Shown here in pieces: positions 1 through 5,520 of a DNA stretch of 7,555 nucleotides. The position numbers and the translations under genes were made by a program. Every line of letters begins with the position of its first letter. Within the stretch, counting starts at the first letter, position 1. Below the pieces are notes generated by a model. That model worked only from the letters and a program-made list of their open reading frames with translations. It was not told where the DNA came from and searched no databases. Source of the stretch: Syntrophaceae bacterium (GTDB taxonomy: Bacteria; Desulfobacterota; Desulfomonilia; Desulfomonilales; Desulfomonilaceae); contig JACWAG010000287.1 in NCBI GenBank assembly GCA_014874425.1, forward strand, positions 1 to 7,555, given 5' to 3'.

Positions 1-371
1 CGAACATTGCCGTCATTAATCCACTTTTCAAGGGTCTCTCCAATTTCATCGGAATTTGCCTGGAATGGTTTCTTATATACGTCTACGGGACATGGACCAT
101 CCTTATCGAAGAAGAGATCAAATCCAGCCATCAGCGATTTAGCTTCCTGTTCCATCTCGCCAGAATCAGGGTAGATAAAACCAACCTTAGCTCGTTCTTC
201 AGGGTCTTTGGCCCATGCCGCTGATCCAGAAAGGAGCATAGCGGATGATAGTAAGCCACAGACCAGGAACTCCCGTCTAGAAAACACGGGCGGATCAATC
301 TGCGAAGTCGAAAAAGGGCTTGCGACCTTAACGTTCCGGCGCTTATTGTGAGATTTCTTGTGTTGATTCAT
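1..371 (-). CDS. Tat-exported ABC-type periplasmic substrate-binding protein (partial, N-terminus only)
   Basis: The reading frame starts at ATG 369-371 and stays open to the left edge, giving 123 visible residues. An in-frame TAA two codons upstream makes this ATG the first possible one. Residues 1-30 are a long basic n-region. Residues 31-36 read SRREFL, a twin-arginine motif, followed by a hydrophobic stretch and an AWA cleavage site after residue 54. The mature start (KVGFIYPDSGEM..., then a helix ending in FDLFFDKDG, then a strand and a helix) has the pattern of Leu/Ile/Val-type periplasmic binding proteins (Peripla_BP_6, type I fold). The protein would therefore be folded in the cytoplasm, exported by Tat, and present a ligand to an ABC permease or act as a sensor. 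Most of the binding domain lies outside the window, so the ligand cannot be judged. The Shine-Dalgarno sequence is poor (AAGG only a base or two from the ATG). The Tat signal is firm; the family call is probable. Confidence 0.72.
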   Translation of the reverse strand, partial: MNQHKKSHNKRRNVKVASPFSTSQIDPPVFSRREFLVCGLLSSAMLLSGSAAWAKDPEERAKVGFIYPDSGEMEQEAKSLMAGFDLFFDKDGPCPVDVYKKPFQANSDEIGETLEKWINDGNV

Positions 372-424
372 GCCTTAACAGTCAATCCCGGAAAGAAATC
401 CAAGCATTCTTCCCGATAAAAAAG

Positions 425-452
425 GTTATAAATAATTTTTATGTTTTCTTAA
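425..452 (-). promoter_or_regulatory. Candidate sigma-70-type promoter for the Tat-exported binding protein
   Basis: On the minus strand, TTAAGA (447-452, 4 of 6 matches to TTGACA) is followed after a 16-base spacer by TATAAC (425-430, 5 of 6 matches to TATAAT). It lies in an AT-rich tract about 55 bases upstream of the ATG at 371. The fit is by eye only, and AT-rich DNA gives such matches by chance. Confidence 0.33.
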
Positions 453-611
453 CGTGCAGCGCATCCTACCCCAAAGAAATATGGCTGTAAAGGATAGTGT
501 TCGGAATCATCAAATCAGTAGCGCAAGCTTTGGGATGTGCGGGAATCAGCTAATGACGGAAATATATTTACGATAGAATTTAAAAAGCCGGAAGGGTGAA
601 TTGAAGTGGGA

Positions 612-644
612 AGTCCTCCCGGTCATTGTGAAACAGGGAGGACT
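612..644 (-). terminator. 9-bp GC-rich stem-loop just downstream of the Cys-rich protein gene
   Basis: AGTCCTCCC (612-620) and GGGAGGACT (636-644) are perfect inverted repeats separated by a 15-base loop. The stem begins nine bases after the TAG stop of the minus-strand gene ending at 654, where a transcript end would be expected. There is no T-run on either side, so it is not a classical Rho-independent terminator. It may be an mRNA 3'-end stabilising stem, a weak terminator, or one copy of a dispersed palindromic repeat. Confidence 0.45.
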
Positions 645-653
645 CAAAGATCT

Positions 654-986
654 CTAACGATAAGGACGACCCATCGGAGCGCAAGCTGACCCAGGAGCGC
701 AACTGTATCGGCTCTTCTTGATGACTTTTCTTGGCCTAGCGCAAACAGGCGGAGGACATTCCATCCTAACAGCGACAACCCTGCAGCTTCTAGGGGCAAA
801 TGAGTCCTGAGAGCATTTTACAACGGCCATTTCAGTAGCATGACAAGGGGTTGGGCCAATACCCTGATACAGCGCTCCACGAAAATTCTGGGCCGTGGCT
901 ACAAACAAAGCGTCTGAGTTTCCGGGGATCACTGCGGTTACGGCTAGAGCCAATACCACCAGCAAAAATACAGACTTCTTAGACAT
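654..986 (-). CDS. Small secreted cysteine-rich protein of unknown function
   Basis: This encodes a 110-residue protein from ATG 986 with a strong Shine-Dalgarno GGAGG seven bases upstream (TTTGGAGGTATACGATG), so the start is well supported. Residues 1-26 form a Sec signal peptide: a KK n-region, a hydrophobic core from about 6 to 22, and a likely cleavage after SDA (26). The mature part of about 84 residues has seven cysteines (48, 58, 68, 77, 82, 96, 102), several prolines, and a basic C-terminus rich in Arg/Lys. There is no transmembrane segment after the signal and no lipobox cysteine. The odd cysteine number leaves at least one thiol free, or suggests metal binding or disulfide-linked dimers. 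I do not recognise the family. It appears to be transcribed alone, with 248 bp to the gene upstream and a stem-loop just past the stop. A periplasmic or surface role is inferred from the signal peptide alone. Confidence 0.8.
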   Translation of the reverse strand: MSKKSVFLLVVLALAVTAVIPGNSDALFVATAQNFRGALYQGIGPTPCHATEMAVVKCSQDSFAPRSCRVVAVRMECPPPVCARPRKVIKKSRYSCAPGSACAPMGRPYR

Positions 987-1112
987 CGTATACCTCCAAA
1001 TTATAATTTAACTATAACTCCATTTATTTTTTTAAAGACATATAACAATCTCAAAAGTTTCTTGTTTCTGAAACCATTATCATCACTTGTTTACCGTATC
1101 AGATTCACACCC

Positions 1113-1143
1113 AAATGGCAAGTCAAAACATACCTTGGCATTT
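1113..1143. repeat. Imperfect inverted repeat in the gap between pfk and the Cys-rich gene
   Basis: AAATGGCAAG (1113-1122) can pair with CTTGGCATTT (1134-1143) over ten positions with one central G/G mismatch, leaving an 11-base loop. Nearby, AAGTCTA (1162-1168) and TGGACTT (1172-1178) form a 7-bp hairpin with a 3-base loop and one G-T pair. Neither has a T-run, so neither is a convincing terminator for the minus-strand pfk gene. The rest of the 987-1234 gap is AT-rich near 1010-1080, and I see no other structure in it. Confidence 0.3.
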
Positions 1144-1234
1144 CAGCTACATAGCCCCTTTAAGTCTACTGTGGACTTCTTGGTTAGCTCTGAGTGTTCA
1201 GCAAATATCGTTGCTTATTATGACGCCGCTGGAA

Positions 1235-2542
1235 TCACGATTCGCGGGCGCCGTCCATCACCTGATGCTTGAAAGATGGCTGCCCCGTGGCTTCTAGGAC
1301 GCTACTCCACAGCTTGCCCTTTAAATCAACCTGTTTGCGGCCAGTAGTTACTAAGCCCAAAGGCACACAGACAAACTCCTCGTTCCACGTGCCCACCATT
1401 ATATTAGTCATTCCCGCAAGGCCAACGTGCACGGCGTTCTGACCCAGAAAACCGCAGAAAACAGAGTCTTCAGATGTTGCGCGAACGGACCTTATAGTGT
1501 AGCTCGGATCAATGTACTTCAAGCTTATCTCGATCCCATTTTCCCCGAAATATTCGGTGATTCGGTCTTTAAGGTACAAACCTATGTCACCTAAGACTTT
1601 GTTGCCTGAGTTATCAAAACCCTCAACACCGCAATATCGCTGGCCGGCCCCCTCAGCAACAACAATCACAGCATGTTTTTTTTCCTGAATTCTTTTTTCT
1701 AGTACAGCCAAGAAACCGTGAGGCCCGTCAAGGTCAAAATCCGATTCTGGGATAAGGACGAAATTTGCATACCGTCTATCGAGCGACGCATTTGCGGCTA
1801 TGAAACCCGACTGCCGACCCATGAGCTTTACAAGGCCAATGCCGTTTGGGGCGCCATTTGCCTCTACATGAGCGCAACCTATTACGTCTGATGCGCAACT
1901 CACCGCTGTGCTAAACCCAAAGGAGCGGGAAAGGAACAGTATGTCATTGTCGATCGTCTTAGGTATCCCAATTACACCGATCTTGGCCCCTGTGCTTGCA
2001 ATTTCTTCACAAATTTTAGCCGCAGCCCTAAACGTGCCGTCGCCCCCAATAGCAAAGAGCAGTCCGATGTTCATACGTTCCAGAGCATCAACGACTTCAC
2101 TGATTCCCTGATGACCTCTAGAGGACGACAGAATGGTTCCGCCCAACTCATTAATCTCGCGCACCCGGTTAGGGGTAAGTTCCATGATGGGGTGGCCATA
2201 CTTGGGAATAAAACCCTGGAATCCATACCTTATACCAAGGATATTGGTCACCCCATATGTATGATACAATGTGAGTACGATCGACCGTATGACATTGTTC
2301 AATCCCGGACAAAGCCCACCACATGTTACGATTGCGCATTTAAGTTTGCTGATGTCAAAATAGATTTTTCGTTTCGGACCTGCCTTTAAAAAGGAAATCG
2401 GGGCCTGACCCTTTTTGACACATTCCTCAACCAACCCGGCAGAGAGGTTGAACAGGATCCTGTCATTATCTTCTACCCAATCCACCTGCCTCAGCGGGTT
2501 TTTAATTTTGCATTCACCCAACGATTCCACTGATGTGTCCAT
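1235..2542 (-). CDS. pfkA: ATP-type 6-phosphofructokinase, plant/spirochaete-like clade
   Basis: This enzyme phosphorylates fructose 6-phosphate to fructose 1,6-bisphosphate in glycolysis. Motifs are numbered from the ATG at 2542 (435 residues). A nucleotide loop TCGGLCPGLNNVIR lies near 73, GGDGT at 166-170, PKTIDND at 194-200 (with the catalytic Asp), MGRQSG at 241-246, AEGAG at 296-300 and YIDPSYTIRSVRA near 343. Gly at the fourth position of GGDGT (where PPi-dependent enzymes have Asp) indicates ATP as donor, while PKTIDND has the Lys seen in plant, trypanosome and TP0108-like enzymes instead of the Gly of E. coli PfkA. Length exceeds the 320 residues of classical PfkA, with about 65 extra N-terminal residues, as in this long clade. 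In-frame alternatives are ATG 2551 and TTG 2560. I prefer 2542 because GGGGAAG (2552-2558) sits ten bases before it. It lies downstream of the YchF-like gene and is probably last in the operon. The donor is inferred from motifs. Confidence 0.88.
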   Translation of the reverse strand: MDTSVESLGECKIKNPLRQVDWVEDNDRILFNLSAGLVEECVKKGQAPISFLKAGPKRKIYFDISKLKCAIVTCGGLCPGLNNVIRSIVLTLYHTYGVTNILGIRYGFQGFIPKYGHPIMELTPNRVREINELGGTILSSSRGHQGISEVVDALERMNIGLLFAIGGDGTFRAAAKICEEIASTGAKIGVIGIPKTIDNDILFLSRSFGFSTAVSCASDVIGCAHVEANGAPNGIGLVKLMGRQSGFIAANASLDRRYANFVLIPESDFDLDGPHGFLAVLEKRIQEKKHAVIVVAEGAGQRYCGVEGFDNSGNKVLGDIGLYLKDRITEYFGENGIEISLKYIDPSYTIRSVRATSEDSVFCGFLGQNAVHVGLAGMTNIMVGTWNEEFVCVPLGLVTTGRKQVDLKGKLWSSVLEATGQPSFKHQVMDGARES

Positions 2543-2600
2543 AGTGAGCATCTTCCCCAAATCACTTAAATATTTTTAGTTGTCATAACAGTAAGGATAA

Positions 2601-3674
2601 TCAGACGTTAAACCTGAAAAGCATTATGTCTCCGTCTTTTACGACGTAGTCTCTTCCCTCGAGACGAACTTTACCCGCCTTCTGAGCAGCCACCAAGGAA
2701 CCTGTGGACTTAAAATCATCAAAAGCTACCACTTCCGCACGGATAAAGCCTCGCTCCATATCCGAATGCACTGTGCCGGCTGCCTTCACGGCCGTCCTGC
2801 CCCTGACCAGACTCCATGCTCTAACTTCAGGTTCGCCCGCGGTAAAAAACACAATCAGGTTTAAAAGTTCAAAGGACCGCTTTATAATTCTTTCTTTAGC
2901 CCCTTCTTCCAAGGCCATGTCTACGAGGAATTCAGAAGCCTCTTCCTCGGACATGCCAGCCAATTCGGCTTCCATATCCGCGTATAGCCAGTCGATGCTC
3001 ACGTTGGGCTGATCTTTTATATGTTCTGCAAATTCTGACAATACTTGACGCGCTTCTTCAGGACTCTTGTTTTCACCAGTATTCAATAAAATCAGTTGGG
3101 GTTTGGCTGACAGAAAGGCAAAACCACGCAGCTTTTCGTTCTGTTCCACTTCTTTCATCAATCTAAGTGGTTTAGCTTCATTCAATAAGTCCCTTGCCTG
3201 TGTAAGAAGATCAAATTCCTCGGAAAGCTCTTTTCGCCCACGACTCAAGTCTTTTACGACGCGTTCGAGTCGTTTCTCGACGATTGAAAGATCGGATAAG
3301 ATCATCTCCTCTTCTACGGTCCTATAATCCGAAAGTGGGGATGGTTTTCCTGAAGAGGCAGAATCAAAATACCGGACGCATGTGACAAGCGCGTCTAAAG
3401 GACGTATTATAGAAAGTAACTTGTCCCCAATTGACCGACCTTGTTTTCCTTCACCGGTGAGGCCGGCGATGTCGAGATATTCAACGTGAACGGGAGTTAC
3501 TTTTTTAGGTTTGTGATATTGAGTAAGAAAATCCATGCGGGGATCGGATACTTTTACAACGCCCAACCCGGGATCCTGCCTATTTCGCTGTTCACCAGGA
3601 TTAAGTCCTCCTGTAAGCGCCCTAAAAAGGACAGTCTTGCCTGATCCCGGCAAACCAACTATTCCAAGCTTCAA
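2601..3674 (-). CDS. ychF: YchF/OLA1-family P-loop NTPase with C-terminal TGS-type (DUF933) domain, divergent paralog
   Basis: This 357-residue protein matches the usual length of YchF (about 363) and aligns end to end with it from memory. It has a P-loop GLPGSGKT at 7-14, a G3-type DIAGL at 68-72, a coiled-coil-like charged helical insert around 118-185, and NTGE at 198-201 in the NxxE position that gives YchF ATP preference. The C-terminal domain runs from about 266, with FFTAGEPEVRAW and HSDMERGFIRAE, and ends KDGD-MLFRFNV as in YchF. Odd points: canonical YchF has NVGKS where this has GSGKT, and the switch I segment FPFCTI of true YchF is replaced by a RNRQDPG stretch. The start is TTG 3672-3674. 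No other start precedes it before an in-frame stop, GGAAAGG lies upstream, and the N-terminus aligns with YchF. YchF proteins bind ribosomes and affect oxidative-stress responses. It follows the anti-sigma gene by 36 bp. It may be a specialised paralog, so the symbol denotes family only. Confidence 0.82.
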   Translation of the reverse strand: MKLGIVGLPGSGKTVLFRALTGGLNPGEQRNRQDPGLGVVKVSDPRMDFLTQYHKPKKVTPVHVEYLDIAGLTGEGKQGRSIGDKLLSIIRPLDALVTCVRYFDSASSGKPSPLSDYRTVEEEMILSDLSIVEKRLERVVKDLSRGRKELSEEFDLLTQARDLLNEAKPLRLMKEVEQNEKLRGFAFLSAKPQLILLNTGENKSPEEARQVLSEFAEHIKDQPNVSIDWLYADMEAELAGMSEEEASEFLVDMALEEGAKERIIKRSFELLNLIVFFTAGEPEVRAWSLVRGRTAVKAAGTVHSDMERGFIRAEVVAFDDFKSTGSLVAAQKAGKVRLEGRDYVVKDGDIMLFRFNV

Positions 3675-3710
3675 TTGACAGTTACCTTTCCAACGACAAT
3701 TTCAAGCGCA

Positions 3711-4589
3711 CTATTTTGGGGCCTGAGTAAAACGAATGTAAAGGCGTACATTTCTACTGTCAACTTTAGCCGGCGCAGGTGAATCAGATTCCCGGGATTT
3801 AGCCCCAACTTCAATAGCTCCATGGTTGACCAAAGCCGAAGTAAGATCGCCGTACCTACTCGAAGGTATGATCACAGCTACTAAAGCTTCTCCAAAAGCA
3901 TTCCTAAATTTTTCGTCAACCAATTTGCCTTGAATATCTGGAAGGATTTCTTTGAGTGTTTTTAAAGCTAGATCAATCTGAGGGCTTTCCACTGTAAGGT
4001 TATCTGCTCCAATTTCATCGGCTACAGTCGGGAAACGCCACGAAACAGCAGAGGAACGACCGGGCCCATCATAAGGAACGTAAGCATGGGAGAACGGCGC
4101 GGTTTGAGACGAAAATGGCGCTGAAGCCACCATTCTAGGGTCAACAGGACGGGAAGCTGGCTCGACAGTGATAGCTCCATTTTGAGAAGTACTATTAAGC
4201 GACAGGCCTGATTTACCGATCTGAGACAATTCCGGTGGATAATTATATACAAGGAAGGCGCATACGGTCACAAATGCGAGCGACATGGCTCCGACTGGAA
4301 CAGGAGCGGTTGGGATTGAGTTCATCAGATTTTTAATTTGGGAGATAATCGATTGGAAGAGTGAGGGGTTTTTGTCGATTCTGGCGTTTAATTGCTTAAG
4401 AAAATCGTTTGGAGGAGCAACCTGTTCTAAATTGGCTAAAGCCTGAATAGTAACTCCGTACCACTTAAAATCTTCCCGACACGCGGCGCAGGATTTTAAA
4501 TGATCCTTAACCATTTTTTCGGTTTGCGTGTCAGAATCTCCCTCGTAAACCGCCCCAAAATAGTCAGCAATTCGCTCGCAATCCATCAT
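3711..4589 (-). CDS. Membrane-anchored anti-sigma factor with zf-HC2 zinc finger
   Basis: This is a 292-residue protein. The N-terminal cytoplasmic domain holds Cys4 and the HxxxCxxC motif (His30, Cys34, Cys37) of ZAS-type anti-sigma factors, which clamp their partner ECF sigma. Residues about 94-115 are a single hydrophobic segment, predicted to be transmembrane. The C-terminal 175 residues would be periplasmic: a Pro/Ser-rich linker to about 200, then a compact domain from about 205 with amphipathic helices and an LVAVIIP strand. That domain is not firmly recognised; it could be DUF2275-like. ATG 4587-4589 overlaps the TGA of the sigma gene (ATGATG); AAGAAGG about seven bases upstream serves as the Shine-Dalgarno sequence. 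A second ATG directly follows. The 4-base overlap implies translational coupling, keeping sigma and anti-sigma in fixed ratio. The cysteine/histidine cluster could sense redox or zinc, as in RsrA; this is inference. Confidence 0.86.
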   Translation of the reverse strand: MMDCERIADYFGAVYEGDSDTQTEKMVKDHLKSCAACREDFKWYGVTIQALANLEQVAPPNDFLKQLNARIDKNPSLFQSIISQIKNLMNSIPTAPVPVGAMSLAFVTVCAFLVYNYPPELSQIGKSGLSLNSTSQNGAITVEPASRPVDPRMVASAPFSSQTAPFSHAYVPYDGPGRSSAVSWRFPTVADEIGADNLTVESPQIDLALKTLKEILPDIQGKLVDEKFRNAFGEALVAVIIPSSRYGDLTSALVNHGAIEVGAKSRESDSPAPAKVDSRNVRLYIRFTQAPK

Positions 4590-5245
4590 GACAGGACCTT
4601 CTTAAGTTTTTCTTTAACTACCATCCGCGCTCTATGCAGACGGGATTTCGTCGTTCCTTCGGGCAGATCCAATATGCGGGCTATTTCATCGTAGGACAAG
4701 CCTTCAATGTCTCTTAAAATGACAATTTCCCGATGATCCGGTTCAAGCTCATTAATCGCCTCTATAACAGCTTTCCTAATTTGATTTCCAGATAATAGTT
4801 CTTCAGGATTGGCTGTCTGATCCGGTAAAGCCCTATGGGACTGATCTCCTTCATCGTCGGTTTCCGATGATCCTTTATTCGTAAAAAAACCACGACGCTT
4901 TAAATACTTAAACCTGTTTTTGCCTCTGTTAGTCGCAATCTGAAACAGCCACGTCGAAAATTTTGAATCACCTCTAAAACTTTTTAGATTTTGATATGCG
5001 GCTGTAAATATTTCCTGAGCAAGGTCGTTCGCCTCCTCAGGGTCTCCAACAAAGCGATATGCGACACTAAAAACCTTTTTCTGATACTTTAATACAAGAT
5101 CATTAAAAGCCTCCCGATCACCACCAGCGCAACGTTTAACGAGTTCTTCGTCATCGTCATTGTTATCCGTTGAACTGCCGACAAGCGATACACTTGCTAT
5201 TGTCAGACAAATTAAATTTAGAATTGTTTCAAGATCTAACGTCAC
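4586..5245 (-). CDS. ECF-type RNA polymerase sigma factor (sigma-70 family)
   Basis: This 219-residue protein contains sigma region 2 at about 46-118 and region 4 at about 155-212. Region 2 includes the core-binding DLAQEIF at 74-80 and the FSTWLFQIATNR promoter-melting helix at 96-107. In region 4 the helix-turn-helix runs over 183-207, from LSYDEIARIL to TKSRLHRAR. The order and the ~60-residue linker fit ECF sigma factors, which direct RNA polymerase to stress or envelope promoters. The only ATG/GTG/TTG start upstream of region 2 is GTG 5243-5245, since the frame closes at a TGA further up and no other start codon lies between. Its Shine-Dalgarno GGAG (5260-5263) sits about 14 bases away, rather far. 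The first 25 residues are unusual: strongly hydrophobic (TILNLICLTIASVSLVG) then an acidic run DNNDDDEE. It is first in a minus-strand operon with its anti-sigma factor. Its target promoters are unknown. Confidence 0.9.
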   Translation of the reverse strand: MTLDLETILNLICLTIASVSLVGSSTDNNDDDEELVKRCAGGDREAFNDLVLKYQKKVFSVAYRFVGDPEEANDLAQEIFTAAYQNLKSFRGDSKFSTWLFQIATNRGKNRFKYLKRRGFFTNKGSSETDDEGDQSHRALPDQTANPEELLSGNQIRKAVIEAINELEPDHREIVILRDIEGLSYDEIARILDLPEGTTKSRLHRARMVVKEKLKKVLS

Positions 5246-5280
5246 GAGAGGATTTTTATCTCCGATGAATATATCCGTGA

Positions 5281-5309
5281 AAATTATGGTAATTTGGGGT
5301 CTAAGTCAA
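5281..5309 (-). promoter_or_regulatory. Candidate promoter of the sigma/anti-sigma/YchF-like/pfk operon
   Basis: On the minus strand, TTGACT (5304-5309, 5 of 6 matches to the -35 consensus) is followed by CATAAT (5283-5288) after 15 bases, or by TAATTT (5281-5286) after 17 bases. Either gives a start site near 5275 and a leader of about 30 bases before the GTG of the sigma gene. A housekeeping promoter would give basal transcription. I do not see a clear ECF-type GAAC/TC autoregulatory pair at the same place, though GAACCT occurs further upstream. Confidence 0.42.
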
Positions 5310-5380
5310 GAATTAAGGTCAACAACCCAATCTTTGGCCTCGCAGGTTCTTATTATAATCGATTTGGAAACTGAACGCGC

Positions 5381-5399
5381 CGAACAATTCCGGTGTTCG
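5381..5399. promoter_or_regulatory. Dyad CGAACA-N7-TGTTCG in the divergent promoter region
   Basis: A perfect 6-bp inverted repeat (5381-5386 and 5394-5399) with a 7-base centre lies midway between the divergently transcribed sigma gene and dapL. The symmetry and position fit a binding site for a dimeric regulator. With only six bases per arm, it could also be chance. Confidence 0.3.
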
Positions 5400-5466
5400 T
5401 GTTTGTTACTTGAATATATTGGCATAATCGGGTAGAAAGTGATGTTAAAAATATGATTGTTACCAA

Positions 5467-5499
5467 TTGACACCTTGCCCAAAATCGTTCGTCTATAGA
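5467..5499 (+). promoter_or_regulatory. Candidate promoter for dapL-carA
   Basis: A perfect -35 hexamer TTGACA (5467-5472) is followed by TATAGA (5494-5499), 5 of 6 matches to the -10 consensus. The spacer is 21 bases, longer than the preferred 17, so the pair may not act together. If real, transcription would start just upstream of the Shine-Dalgarno sequence, giving a very short leader with no room for a lysine riboswitch. Confidence 0.3.
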
Positions 5500-5510
5500 A
5501 ATAGCATTTT

Positions 5511-5515
5511 GGAGG
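5511..5515 (+). promoter_or_regulatory. Strong ribosome binding site deciding the dapL start
   Basis: GGAGG, five bases before ATG 5521, is a near-ideal Shine-Dalgarno sequence. It favours this ATG over the in-frame TTG at 5467, which would add 18 residues and falls on the putative -35 element. Confidence 0.85.
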
Positions 5516-5520
5516 ATGGA

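Noticed and set aside
1162..1178. Rho-independent terminator for pfk
   Set aside because: The hairpin has a 7-bp stem with a G-T pair and a 3-base loop, with no T-run on either strand.
1087..1297. Two short plus-strand open frames in the gap beyond pfk
   Set aside because: They have no Shine-Dalgarno sequence, overlap each other and the pfk 3' end, and show no recognisable motif.
4022..4252. 76-residue minus-strand open frame inside the anti-sigma gene
   Set aside because: It lies wholly within a well-supported gene in another frame and has no domain signature.
5334..5359. Plus-strand promoter with TATAAT at 5354-5359
   Set aside because: The -10 is perfect, but the only -35-like hexamer (TTGGCC) is 14 bases away, and hexamers at 16-18 bases do not match.
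5381..5399. Gram-positive-type LexA (SOS) box
   Set aside because: The half-sites GAAC and GTTC are present, but they are nine bases apart instead of the four required by the CGAACRNRYGTTYG-type box.
5160..5435. 91-residue plus-strand open frame across the sigma gene start
   Set aside because: It overlaps the sigma coding region and the divergent promoters, and its composition is not protein-like.
5467..5520. Longer dapL with a TTG start at 5467
   Set aside because: ATG 5521 has an ideal GGAGG and gives the usual family N-terminus. The upstream TTG overlaps a putative -35 hexamer and has no Shine-Dalgarno sequence.
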